This document shows positions 21,096 to 28,690 of a stretch of 58,847 nucleotides of DNA, piece by piece (the stretch's first letter is position 1; the number at the start of each line of letters is the position of its first letter). The DNA is from a virus, in the IMG/VR virus record IMGVR_UViG_3300009124_000013, positions 1 to 58,847 of that record; one strand, given 5' to 3'. Position numbers and translations under genes: made by a program. Below the pieces are notes generated by a model, which ran no database searches, was not told the origin of the DNA, and saw only the letters and a program-made list of their open reading frames with translations.

Positions 21096-22391
21096 ATGTC
21101 AGAACCACTAATTCAGGAAAATTTTAGAGTAGAGTCAATTACTGTCAAGGTTTCTGACCCTAACAACCCAGAAAATAAAATCAAAACTTACCTAGATAAG
21201 GACTCTGTATCTCAGTTTGAGTATAGAGAAGGATTGCTTGATAAGTTTTTAAAAGTAACTTTGCAAATTGCAGATAGCAATAGTGCTTTATCTGATAAGT
21301 TAGTTGGTATGGAACAGTTTGAAGTTGTAGTTCATGACCTAGCACATGATGTTAAGTATGAATTTACTGAAGAATCTATTAACGGACCTTTATACGTATT
21401 TCAAATTCATGATAAGATTATAGTAGATAGTGTAAAGATCTTAGTGCTTGAACTGTGTAGAAAGGACGCAATTGAAGGAATGCAAATTAGGGTGTGTAAA
21501 AAGTACACATCAGTTAAGGCAGAAGAGTTAGCAGAGGATATTCTTAAGAATGTTCTCAACACAAAAAAACCATATACAAATGTATCAAAAAGTTCTAATA
21601 CTTTAACATTCATTCCCCCAAATTCAAGACCATATGATGTTTTGTTTTGGTCTAAGAATAAGTATTTTGCTGGTGATCAAAAAAGTACAGCAACTGGTGG
21701 TGGATATGCTAGTGCTGGGTACTTATTTTGGGAAACTTATGATCAATATAATTTTAAATCTATTGACTCACTTGCAGGTCAAACTGAAGAAAAGCAAGTA
21801 TATACTACTGGAACTGGTGTTGGTGGAAACGATGAGTACTACAAGATTAGAGACCCTAGTTTCCCCAAATCACTTGATATGATGACTGACTTTGATAGAG
21901 GATTCTACTCTGGTACTATAGAATTCTTTGATGTAGTTAACTGTGAATATAAAGAAGAACCATACACTCTAAAGGAAAACTTCTCTAAATGGAAGACAGT
22001 GACTGGAAACTCTACCCTACCTTCCCTATATAGTGATGTATTAGATAAAGGATATACCCGCACAATGGCGTTATCCTATAATGATGATCTATTTTTAGAA
22101 CCTGAAGGTGAAACTACTAATAGTAAAATGCTGTTCAAAGAAACAGTAACCCAATCCGTTCAAAGAATGGGTGTTTTTACTAGTCAGATTATGCAAGGTA
22201 GAGTGTATGGTAACATGAGATTGAATGCTGGTGATATTATCAACGTTGAGTTCTTAGGTGCTGACGGTGGGCTTGACAAAAACTACAGTGGGCGCTATGT
22301 TATCTTTGATGTTCTTCACATCTACTCTAAAGGTGATGAAATTAAATTGAAGACAGATTTAACTTTAGTAAGAGATTCATTCGGAGTTTAA
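21096..22391 (+). CDS. gp27: Baseplate hub protein, gp27-like
   Basis: A 431-aa protein in the position and size range of T4 gp27 (391 aa), the trimeric hub that joins spike gp5 to the tube. The N-terminal strand pattern (ITVKVSDPNNPENKIKTYLD, VSQFEYREGLLDKFLKVTL) and the C-terminal GDIINVEFLGADG with SGRYVIFDVLHIYSKGD resemble hub/VgrG N-terminal domains. It lies directly before the cp12-gp5 pair. Assignment rests on synteny plus general hub-fold features. Confidence 0.72.
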   Translation: MSEPLIQENFRVESITVKVSDPNNPENKIKTYLDKDSVSQFEYREGLLDKFLKVTLQIADSNSALSDKLVGMEQFEVVVHDLAHDVKYEFTEESINGPLYVFQIHDKIIVDSVKILVLELCRKDAIEGMQIRVCKKYTSVKAEELAEDILKNVLNTKKPYTNVSKSSNTLTFIPPNSRPYDVLFWSKNKYFAGDQKSTATGGGYASAGYLFWETYDQYNFKSIDSLAGQTEEKQVYTTGTGVGGNDEYYKIRDPSFPKSLDMMTDFDRGFYSGTIEFFDVVNCEYKEEPYTLKENFSKWKTVTGNSTLPSLYSDVLDKGYTRTMALSYNDDLFLEPEGETTNSKMLFKETVTQSVQRMGVFTSQIMQGRVYGNMRLNAGDIINVEFLGADGGLDKNYSGRYVIFDVLHIYSKGDEIKLKTDLTLVRDSFGV

Positions 22392-22395
22392 AACT

Positions 22396-22608
22396 ATGGA
22401 AAATATCGAGAAGCATATTGAAGCAGATAAAGAGGAACTTGAAAACCCTCAACTCTCTCCACAACGCCGTCGTCATTTGGAAGATGAACTTGATCAGTTA
22501 GAAGCATATCATGAAAATCATCCAGAGGATCATCATGATCCCACACCATTAGAATTGTACTGTGACGCAAATCCAAATGCACTTGAATGTAGGGTATACG
22601 AGGACTGA
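22396..22608 (+). CDS. cp12: CP12-like Calvin cycle inhibitor
   Basis: A 70-aa phage-type CP12. The C-terminus TPLELYCDANPNALECRVYED carries the CP12 cysteine pair (CxxxPxxxEC) and terminal Tyr-x-Asp that bind GAPDH. The N-terminal cysteine pair of plant CP12 is missing and the N-terminal half is a charged helix. In cyanobacteria CP12 ties up GAPDH and phosphoribulokinase and stops the Calvin cycle; phage CP12 with talC is proposed to shift carbon to the pentose phosphate pathway for NADPH and ribose. It lies inside the late baseplate operon and is coupled to gp5 (TGATG). Confidence 0.85.
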   Translation: MENIEKHIEADKEELENPQLSPQRRRHLEDELDQLEAYHENHPEDHHDPTPLELYCDANPNALECRVYED

Positions 22609-24800
22609 TGTTAGGAGCGGCACCGACTTTAGAATCTAATTATTGGTTTGGAGCACAAGGCAATCGCCTGTGGATCGGACAAGTCGAATGTGATGGCGCT
22701 AAAACCATCACAGAAGAGAAATGTGTCGATTACCAAGAGTCCAACCGAGTCAAGGTTAGGATTATGGGGTATCATACCAGAAGCAGAGATACTCTTCCTT
22801 CCTTGGATTTGCCATGGGCAACAGTATTGATGCCCACTACTGAATCAATTACTAGATTTGGTTCTGGAGCTACCCATGGTCTTGAAAATGGAATGTGGGT
22901 ATTAGGAACTTTCATGGATGGAGAGAGTGCTCAGCAACCATTGGTAATGGGATCTATTGGTATCGTAGATAAAAGACAAGATACCTATGAAGATAGAGTA
23001 AAGAGAACTGCAGGTAATAATGACCTTGCTTCTTCTCGTCCAGATACCACAGAGAATAATAAAGCTTCAACTGGTGGTCATGGACCGTCAAATAGGGGTC
23101 AAAATACTGGCACGAAAAGTACAAACGATACCACTCAGCAAAAGAACGAAAAGCAAACCCTTACGATTGCTAATGGTAAATGTGGACCAAGACCAGAATC
23201 TGATTTTGCAAAGATCTTCAACGATCTGTTCCAATCCATTGACAAGAATGATAAAGTTGGTACAAAATTAGTTGATAAAACCACTGGCAATATTACTGAA
23301 AGTGCAGCATTAATTTCAACTTATGTTGGTAGATTGGGTGCTGCTGCTAGTAGTATTCTTGGAGATATTAAGCAGTTAGTTCTTAATGAATTTCAAAAGT
23401 ATTTTAAAGAGTATATTATTACTCCTATTACTACAGCATTGGCATTAAGTCCAACAAAGAAATCTCCTTCTATTTGGGTAGCAGATGAACTTGGTGATGC
23501 ACTACTGGAGATTTTAAAGTGTCTGTTTAAGACCGTTTTTGAAGAGGTATTAAATTTAATCTTAGATATTGTTACTGGAATTATTGATGACTTCTTGAAC
23601 ACTGCATTTTGTATGGTTTCTGATGTCATCCAATCAATCACTAGTCAAATTTCAAGTGCAGTTGATTCTGCATTAGGTGCGTTTAGTTCAGTAGCATCTC
23701 TTATTAGTGAGTATGGTGATTGGGCAGGAAGTTGGGTTAAGAAAGTAGGAGATCTGATCGCACAATTCTGCGATGGTCAACTTTCCTGTATCATTGGAAC
23801 TGGTGCTTACGATACTAAAGGTGGAGAAATTCCTGACAACTCTGTTGATGCATTCTTCAATGGACTTGAAACCTTTGGTGGACTGCCAAATGAAACTAAC
23901 GTCGGATTGTTTGGTAGTGATTCGTTCTTAAGTACTTTTGAAAATACTCAAATCATTGGAAGTGATGGTAAAGTTGCTAAGGGTACGTTAGATTGTTCTA
24001 AGACAAATACTTTTGCATTCCCATCTATTCCTGATCTGTTCTTTACTGGACTTGAGTACATTTATGATGATTTCATTGGAGATTTCCCTGGTCCATTCCC
24101 AAGTACATATTCATCTGGATCTAATTATCCAAGAGCAATTCCTGCCATCGATTCAAGTGGAAAAGTTGCAGGTTGTATTGTGACTAATCCAGGTAAAGAT
24201 TTATCTGTAGGATTGAAGGCATCTATTATTCCTTATAGAGGATGGGGAGGCAATGCCGTTATTCAACCTGTAATTAAAGATGGAAAAGTTTCTGATATGA
24301 TTGTAATTAATCCTGGTGGGGGATATCCTTACTTTAATGGATCTGACTTACGTCCTAAGATTCCCGAAAAGGAAGATGGTCAACCTGATTATGATAAGAT
24401 CAAAGGAATTCACACTGAGAATGAATATTGGTTAGGTATTATTACTCCTAACAACCCACCGTTGGTTGTTAATGCAGGTCAAAATCTTGATGAAACTTGT
24501 GGTATTATTGTTGAACCAGATCCAAATGAAGTGTATGAGGTTGTTTTGCCTGAACTTGAACCTGTTATTGTTAACGGAAGGTTAATCAGCGTCAAAGTTG
24601 TTAAGGAAGGGTTTGGATTCTCAACACTACCTAAGATGTATGTTGGGTGTACTGGAAATGTAAATGCTGGAGATCAAAAACGAGCAGTGATCAAACCCAG
24701 TGTTCAATATATTCCAAGAAAGAATGCGAAGGATTATCTGAATCTCTTTGAAGATTATAGAGATGTTATTGATTGTGTAGGATACCCAGGAGATAATTGA
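22608..24800 (+). CDS. gp5: Baseplate hub gp5-like protein, OB-fold, no lysozyme
   Basis: 730 aa. Residues about 45-130 hold the gp5/VgrG OB-fold (NRVKVRIMGYHTRSRD, DLPWATVLMPTTES, GMWVLGTFMDGESAQQPLVMG). A linker, then a long hydrophobic helical region (about 190-390), then a beta-rich part with repeated Gly-Gly-Tyr turns (VINPGGGYPYFNG). The T4 gp5 lysozyme domain between OB-fold and beta-helix is not evident, and the beta-helix is encoded by the next gene. It forms the core of the central spike. Starts inside the cp12 stop. Confidence 0.85.
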   Translation: MLGAAPTLESNYWFGAQGNRLWIGQVECDGAKTITEEKCVDYQESNRVKVRIMGYHTRSRDTLPSLDLPWATVLMPTTESITRFGSGATHGLENGMWVLGTFMDGESAQQPLVMGSIGIVDKRQDTYEDRVKRTAGNNDLASSRPDTTENNKASTGGHGPSNRGQNTGTKSTNDTTQQKNEKQTLTIANGKCGPRPESDFAKIFNDLFQSIDKNDKVGTKLVDKTTGNITESAALISTYVGRLGAAASSILGDIKQLVLNEFQKYFKEYIITPITTALALSPTKKSPSIWVADELGDALLEILKCLFKTVFEEVLNLILDIVTGIIDDFLNTAFCMVSDVIQSITSQISSAVDSALGAFSSVASLISEYGDWAGSWVKKVGDLIAQFCDGQLSCIIGTGAYDTKGGEIPDNSVDAFFNGLETFGGLPNETNVGLFGSDSFLSTFENTQIIGSDGKVAKGTLDCSKTNTFAFPSIPDLFFTGLEYIYDDFIGDFPGPFPSTYSSGSNYPRAIPAIDSSGKVAGCIVTNPGKDLSVGLKASIIPYRGWGGNAVIQPVIKDGKVSDMIVINPGGGYPYFNGSDLRPKIPEKEDGQPDYDKIKGIHTENEYWLGIITPNNPPLVVNAGQNLDETCGIIVEPDPNEVYEVVLPELEPVIVNGRLISVKVVKEGFGFSTLPKMYVGCTGNVNAGDQKRAVIKPSVQYIPRKNAKDYLNLFEDYRDVIDCVGYPGDN

Positions 24801-25816
24801 TGGCACATACAGATTTACACGCAAAAACAGAGGAAAGAGCATATAAGTCAAGACCCAGTTTCACTGCAGAAGCAGCGAAAGAAAATGGGATGACTGAGGA
24901 GGCAATTGAAGCTGCTCAAAGTATCATTGCCAAAGATGAGAGTGACAAAGTTGAATATCCAAAGAACAAAGCAAAGACCACAATTGTTGGTCACAAATGG
25001 GAGATGAATGAAACTGAGGGTAATGAATATATTAACCTCAGACATGGACTCACTGGGGCATACATTAAAATGTTTGCTAATGGTGATGTGCAAGTTCATG
25101 CTCCCACTAGAGATGTCAATGTGTTTGCAGCAAGGCACATCAATGTAAAAACTGGATCTACTATGGATGCCAAAGACCCCAGTAAAAATGATAGGTTAAA
25201 TATTAATGTCACTGGAAATTTCCATATGGAAGTCGAAGGTGATATGCATACCTTGGTTAAGGGTAATCGATACACCACTATCAATGGTACAGATAATCTA
25301 ATCGTCAAAGATCTTTGTAGTCAGGTTTATTCTGACTTGTCGCAAAAGATTACTGGTTCTCAAACTGTCGAGGCAAGCAAGTATAAAATTGATGCCTCAA
25401 ACATTCAGCGTAATTTGTTGAATGGTGGCATCATGAGGGATAGGTTTGCTGGAACCTATGTCATTGAACAATATAGTCCTGGTGGTTGTATTGAAATTAA
25501 TTCTGCTGGAGATATTGACCTTACTGCTATTGGACACATTAGACAGACAACTGTAAGTAATCTTACTTTCACTGTTGGTGGAAAGGTTGATTACTTGATT
25601 TCAGGTCTTAGGGTCACGGGAAGTCCAACTGGAGTACCTACTGGTCCTCTCGCTACCACAGAATCGTCATTTTCGATCAACTGTGCAGCAGGTTCAATAA
25701 CTGGCACAGCACTCCTTGGCAACATCAATCTCGCTGCTACTGTAGGTACTATGCAACTCTTCGCTGGAGGTGCATTCCTCAAGGTCAACTGCCTTACTGG
25801 CGTTTACCTCAACTAG
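24800..25816 (+). CDS. Membrane-puncturing spike, gp5 C-terminal beta-helix type
   Basis: 338 aa. From about residue 60 the sequence is a run of short beta-strands with small turns (GDVQVHAPTRDVNVFAARHI, NVTGNFHMEVEGDMHTLVKG, INSAGDIDLTAIGHI), the form of the triple-stranded beta-helix of gp5/VgrG spikes, ending with NINLAATVGTMQLFAGGA. The N-terminus is a charged helix. ATG 24800 overlaps the gp5 stop (TGATGG). Together with the OB-fold protein it corresponds to one T4 gp5 chain, here split in two genes. Confidence 0.75.
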   Translation: MAHTDLHAKTEERAYKSRPSFTAEAAKENGMTEEAIEAAQSIIAKDESDKVEYPKNKAKTTIVGHKWEMNETEGNEYINLRHGLTGAYIKMFANGDVQVHAPTRDVNVFAARHINVKTGSTMDAKDPSKNDRLNINVTGNFHMEVEGDMHTLVKGNRYTTINGTDNLIVKDLCSQVYSDLSQKITGSQTVEASKYKIDASNIQRNLLNGGIMRDRFAGTYVIEQYSPGGCIEINSAGDIDLTAIGHIRQTTVSNLTFTVGGKVDYLISGLRVTGSPTGVPTGPLATTESSFSINCAAGSITGTALLGNINLAATVGTMQLFAGGAFLKVNCLTGVYLN

Positions 25817-25821
25817 GGGGC

Positions 25822-25850
25822 TTGACAAACCAAGATCCCTGTGCTACTAT
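25822..25850 (+). promoter_or_regulatory. Early promoter
   Basis: GGGGGC then TTGACA (25822-25827), 17-base spacer, TGC plus TACTAT (25845-25850). Located 6 bases after the spike gene stop, with no terminator in between; it drives the 25878 gene. Confidence 0.85.
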
Positions 25851-25877
25851 TACTTCGTTCAGTTGATTACCCACTTC

Positions 25878-26054
25878 ATGATTTCTGATTGCGTTTCTAA
25901 AATTGTCATTAGTATCCCTGCTAGGACGTTTCATATTTTCTCCGACCTTGGTGATGAGAAATCAGTGACGTGCCAAACTCCTGAACAATTTCAAAAACTT
26001 TTCGATATGTGTATGTCCAATTCTGAGCGGGCACCTATTGAGTTTGTTTATTAA
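25878..26054 (+). CDS. Small early protein (58 aa)
   Basis: A 58-aa protein (MISDCVSKIVISIPARTFHIF, TPEQFQKLFDMCMSNSER). ATG 25878 was chosen because the predicted transcript starts near 25858. It stands alone between its own promoter and a terminator. No family recognised; probably made early. Confidence 0.65.
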   Translation: MISDCVSKIVISIPARTFHIFSDLGDEKSVTCQTPEQFQKLFDMCMSNSERAPIEFVY

Positions 26055-26059
26055 CCTTT

Positions 26060-26079
26060 AGTCGGCAATGCCGACTTTT
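26060..26079 (+). terminator. Terminator
   Basis: AGTCGGC, loop AAT, GCCGACT, then a short T-run (TTT). It lies 5 bases after the 25878 stop and 2 bases before tRNA-Leu, so it may also shape the tRNA 5' end. Confidence 0.75.
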
Positions 26080-26081
26080 CT

Positions 26082-26155
26082 GGGCGTGTAATCCAATAGG
26101 CAGAGATAGTTGACTTAAAATCAATCCAGTGTGGGTTCGACTCCCACCACGCCTA
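26082..26155 (+). tRNA. tRNA-Leu(TAA) with short variable loop
   Basis: Acceptor GGGCGTG / CACGCCT. The anticodon stem GTTGA/TCAAT has loop CTTAAAA, giving TAA (Leu). The T-arm is GTGGG TTCGACT CCCAC. The variable loop is only about 5 bases although bacterial tRNA-Leu is normally class II. CCA not encoded. Confidence 0.85.
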
Positions 26156-26165
26156 TGGGGTTTCT

Positions 26166-26429
26166 ATGGAGTATCAAGTAAGATCAGAATATAGGTTTGT
26201 AGACACTGTTGGTATCGTTCTCGTCTATACCATAAATGGTATGGAGTTTGTATACGATGACATCAGTGATGAAGAACTTGCAGATCCTATGATTCAAGCA
26301 GTTGCTTCCCACGAACCTATACTCTCTGTAGAAACCTTAATCCGAAATAGTGAGTACCTCATTATGGAGGAAATGCATCCACTTCTGTTTCCAGTGGAAC
26401 TTGATGAGTATTCTGAATTGCCACCATGA
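26166..26429 (+). CDS. Hypothetical protein (87 aa)
   Basis: An 87-aa acidic protein with an N-terminal beta hairpin (VRSEYRFVDTVGIVLVYTI, NGMEFVYDDISDEELA) and a helical C-terminus. It begins 11 bases after tRNA-Leu, behind GGGG, and overlaps the oxygenase gene by 4 bases. Family not recognised. Confidence 0.6.
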   Translation: MEYQVRSEYRFVDTVGIVLVYTINGMEFVYDDISDEELADPMIQAVASHEPILSVETLIRNSEYLIMEEMHPLLFPVELDEYSELPP

Positions 26430-27109
26430 TCACTAAAATCTTCTCACCGTTCTTTTATCAAACTAAATTAGAAGGACATTCTGAAAACCAGAAAAATATT
26501 ATACCAATTATTTTTGATGAATATTTTAAACAGAATGGTTCTAATACTGAAGGTGAGTGGGGGTGTGATTGCTTCACTACGTTTTTCGATAGGGATTTTG
26601 TAACATACGAACCATTAAAAACAGAAATTCAATCTGTTGTTCGTAAAATGTTTGAAGAACTAGAAATTAAACCATTTGCATACACAGTAGAGCAAATGTG
26701 GTTTAATGCCTATGGTGCAAAACAATCTCAAGAAGTTCATTGTCATACTGGACCATCTTTCTCTGGAATTTATTATTTACAATTTGATCCAGAAGTTCAT
26801 AAACCAACTACTTTTATGAATCCCATACGTTGGGGAGAATCAAAACGTCACAATAGGTTTTGGGATCCCAATTTGTGGAATTCGCAAAGTTTATATCATC
26901 ATTACCATGAACCTCAAGTTGAAGAGGGTGATGTTATTCTATTTCCCTCTGAAATGGATCATTATGTTCAACCATTCTTTAACTCAAATAAATTAAGAAT
27001 TACATGTTCTTTTAATGTATTTGTCTACACTCAATCTGAAGTTGACCTGTTGAGTTCTCAAAGAAAACCTATCCCTAGCGTAAAACCAATTTCTAAAGGA
27101 TTTGGATGA
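26426..27109 (+). CDS. Putative 2OG-Fe(II) oxygenase (2OG-FeII_Oxy_5 type)
   Basis: A 227-aa protein with the PF13759-type signature: VHCHTGPSFSGIYYLQF (His105, His107), GDVILFPSEMDHYVQPF (His179) and LRITCSFNVFV (Arg191). These form the jelly-roll iron and 2-oxoglutarate sites, although His replaces the usual Asp if His105-x-His107 is the first ligand pair. Related proteins are common in cyanophages; the substrate is unknown. Coupled to both neighbours by ATGA overlaps. Confidence 0.82.
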   Translation: MITKIFSPFFYQTKLEGHSENQKNIIPIIFDEYFKQNGSNTEGEWGCDCFTTFFDRDFVTYEPLKTEIQSVVRKMFEELEIKPFAYTVEQMWFNAYGAKQSQEVHCHTGPSFSGIYYLQFDPEVHKPTTFMNPIRWGESKRHNRFWDPNLWNSQSLYHHYHEPQVEEGDVILFPSEMDHYVQPFFNSNKLRITCSFNVFVYTQSEVDLLSSQRKPIPSVKPISKGFG

Positions 27110-27303
27110 GTAAATACACATTTGGGGGGCTTGACAAAACCTCAATCAATGTGCTAAGATTGCTGAGTGAACTTGAAGGGTCATACCAACTCCTCAAGTA
27201 CATGGGATTCCAAGAAGACATGGATGCCATTTCTGAAATGAAACAGAGGTATTACAAACTCTATTATAAACTGAATAAAGAAGAGAAGAGCAAGGGGTTG
27301 TAG
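27106..27303 (+). CDS. Small helical protein (65 aa) with internal promoter
   Basis: A 65-aa ORF from an ATGA overlap with the oxygenase: FGGLDKTSINVLRLLSELEG, then a basic helix MKQRYYKLYYKLNKEEK. An early promoter lies inside codons 9-19. The TAG stop falls inside tRNA-Asp. It may be a real gene or a chance reading frame around the tRNA promoter; the helical, hydrophilic composition favours a gene. Confidence 0.5.
   Translation: MSKYTFGGLDKTSINVLRLLSELEGSYQLLKYMGFQEDMDAISEMKQRYYKLYYKLNKEEKSKGL
27131..27160 (+). promoter_or_regulatory. Early promoter for tRNA-talC region
   Basis: GGGGGGC then TTGACA (27131-27136), 18-base spacer, TGC plus TAAGAT (27155-27160). Closely resembles the promoter at 25822, including AAA after the -35 and TGTGCTA at the -10. 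Confidence 0.75.
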
Positions 27304-27367
27304 CTCAGTCGGTTAGAGCGCCTGCCTGTCACGCAGGAAGTCGAGGGTTCAAGTCCCTTCAGTCCCG
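27294..27367 (+). tRNA. tRNA-Asp(GTC)
   Basis: Acceptor GGGGTTG / CAGTCCC with two G-T pairs. Anticodon stem CCTGC/GCAGG, loop CTGTCAC gives GTC. T-arm GAGGGTTCAAGTCCCTT. The first 10 bases overlap the end of the 27106 ORF. Confidence 0.92.
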
Positions 27368-27370
27368 TAT

Positions 27371-27444
27371 GCCACTATAGCTCAGCTGGATAGAGCAACG
27401 GTTTTGTAAACCGTAGGTCGTCGGTTCAAGTCCGACTTGTGGCT
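27371..27444 (+). tRNA. tRNA-Thr(TGT)
   Basis: Acceptor GCCACTA / TTGTGGC (one T-T mismatch at pair 6). Anticodon stem ACGGT/ACCGT, loop TTTGTAA gives TGT. CCA is encoded at 27445-27447, directly before the next tRNA. Confidence 0.9.
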
Positions 27445-27447
27445 CCA

Positions 27448-27520
27448 GGGGAATTAGCTCAGTTGGTAGAGCGCCTGCTTTGCAAGCAGGATGTCAGCGG
27501 TTCGAGTCCGCTATTCTCCA
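27448..27520 (+). tRNA. tRNA-Ala(TGC)
   Basis: Acceptor GGGGAAT / ATTCTCC. Anticodon stem CCTGC/GCAGG, loop TTTGCAA gives TGC. The T-arm GCGGTTCGAGTCCGC is intact. CCA not encoded. Confidence 0.93.
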
Positions 27521-27543
27521 TTCGCTATTTCCGAATAGCGAAT
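27520..27543 (+). other. 10-bp hairpin fused to tRNA-Ala 3' end
   Basis: ATTCGCTATT / AATAGCGAAT with loop TCCG begins at the tRNA discriminator base. No T-run follows, so a role in 3' processing or mRNA stability upstream of talC is more likely than termination. Confidence 0.7.
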
Positions 27544-27560
27544 ACATTATCAAATGCATT

Positions 27561-28220
27561 ATGAAACTTTTTCTAGACACTGCAGATACTGCCGTAGTCG
27601 CCAGGAAGTATTTTACTGGTCTGATTGATGGCGTGACGACAAATCCTACTCTTATTCGTAAGAGTGGTCGTGACCCCGAAGTGGTCTATTTCGAATTAAA
27701 AGAAATAGGTATTCGGGACATTAGTATGGAAGTTGATGGCAACTGGACAGAGATGCTTACTGAGGGTCGCCGTCTTCATGAGAAATTTGGAGACGTTGCT
27801 ACTATCAAAGTGCCATGTAACTACGATGGTTTAGTTGCATGTAAGTATCTTTCCGAATCTAACATTCGCGTTAATGTAACTCTTATCTTTAACGCAGCAC
27901 AAGCAATCCTTGCTGCTAAATCAGGTGCCACTTATGTGTCTCCTTTTGTTGGACGTTGTGATGACAACTCTATTGCAGGTGTTGAAGTAGTACGTTCTAT
28001 TGCTGAACTGTACCGAATCCAGGGTGTAAAAACTCAGGTTCTTGCTGCTTCTATTCGTGATGTATATAAGGTCACCCGTTCATTCTATAACGGTGCTGAC
28101 ATTGTGACTATGCCACCCGAAGTATTCGACAAGATGTATAAACATGTTTTGACGGATGCTGGACTGGCAATCTTTGAAAAAGATTTCACTCTGATTAAAT
28201 CAGAAGCAACTGACATTTGA
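27561..28220 (+). CDS. talC: Transaldolase TalC
   Basis: A 219-aa short transaldolase of the TalC/MipB type typical of cyanophages. Seen: MKLFLDTADTAVV opening, GVTTNPTLI, Schiff-base Lys83 in ATIKVPC, NVTLIFNAAQAILAAKSGA and YVSPFVGR. It transfers a dihydroxyacetone unit in the pentose phosphate pathway. With CP12 it is thought to favour NADPH and ribose-5-phosphate production for phage DNA. ATG 27561 was chosen because the longer frame starts inside tRNA-Ala. It lies between tRNA-Ala and tRNA-Asn. Confidence 0.96.
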   Translation: MKLFLDTADTAVVARKYFTGLIDGVTTNPTLIRKSGRDPEVVYFELKEIGIRDISMEVDGNWTEMLTEGRRLHEKFGDVATIKVPCNYDGLVACKYLSESNIRVNVTLIFNAAQAILAAKSGATYVSPFVGRCDDNSIAGVEVVRSIAELYRIQGVKTQVLAASIRDVYKVTRSFYNGADIVTMPPEVFDKMYKHVLTDAGLAIFEKDFTLIKSEATDI

Positions 28221-28229
28221 TAATGTCAT

Positions 28230-28301
28230 TCCTCTGTAGCTCAGCGGTAGAGCTATCGACTGTTAATCGATTGGTCCCTGGTTCGAATCCAGGCGGAGGA
28301 G
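28230..28301 (+). tRNA. tRNA-Asn(GTT)
   Basis: Acceptor TCCTCTG / CGGAGGA, anticodon stem ATCGA/TCGAT, loop CTGTTAA gives GTT. T-arm CCTGGTTCGAATCCAGG. CCA not encoded. Confidence 0.94.
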
Positions 28302-28317
28302 TTTTCACTTTACTATT

Positions 28318-28488
28318 ATGGAAATCTACACAGTAGAACATTGGCAGCAGAACTGGGATTCTCTTATCTCTCGTGTTGAAAATGGAGAAACCATTGGTGT
28401 AACTAATGGTACAAATACTGCAGTAATGACACCATACAAAGAGTACCTAGATACAATAGATACAATTGAAAAATGTACGAAGAACTAA
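28318..28488 (+). CDS. Phd/YefM-like small protein (56 aa)
   Basis: A 56-aa protein resembling the N-terminal DNA-binding fold of Phd/YefM antitoxins: MEIYTVEHWQQNWDSLISRV, then ENGETIGVTNGTNTAVMTPY. The toxin-binding C-terminal tail is short and no toxin gene is adjacent. It overlaps the next gene by 16 bases. It could act as a repressor or as a decoy antitoxin; inferred. Confidence 0.6.
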   Translation: MEIYTVEHWQQNWDSLISRVENGETIGVTNGTNTAVMTPYKEYLDTIDTIEKCTKN

Positions 28489-28643
28489 ACTCATTTGAAG
28501 AAGCACTGAAGCACTTTGGCACTCGTGTAGAAATTATTTGTGCTATGGAATTGGCAAAAAGAATCGATCCTGAAACTGCTTATCAGAATATCAAGATGGA
28601 ACTGAAAGAACTGAAGAAAGTTAGGAAAGAGAATAAGCAGTAG
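28473..28643 (+). CDS. Small helical protein (56 aa)
   Basis: A 56-aa charged helical protein (FEEALKHFGTRVEIICAMEL, then YQNIKMELKELKKVRKENKQ). It overlaps the Phd-like gene, so the two are probably co-translated and might interact. Not a recognised toxin. The stop is immediately followed by a late promoter. Confidence 0.55.
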   Translation: MYEELNSFEEALKHFGTRVEIICAMELAKRIDPETAYQNIKMELKELKKVRKENKQ

Positions 28644-28644
28644 T

Positions 28645-28652
28645 TATAAATA
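28645..28652 (+). promoter_or_regulatory. T4-type late promoter (consensus)
   Basis: Perfect TATAAATA, 38 bases before ATG 28691. Head of the giant virion-protein operon. Confidence 0.9.
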
Positions 28653-28690
28653 ACTGAAGATATAGCACCGTGTCATATTAGGGCAATTTA

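Noticed and set aside
26082-26155. tRNA with TAA anticodon read as a stop suppressor
   Set aside because: Anticodon TAA (5'-UAA-3') pairs with codon UUA (Leu); a UAA suppressor would need TTA.
27520-27543. Terminator after the tRNA cluster
   Set aside because: The stem is perfect but is followed by ACATTATC rather than a T-run.
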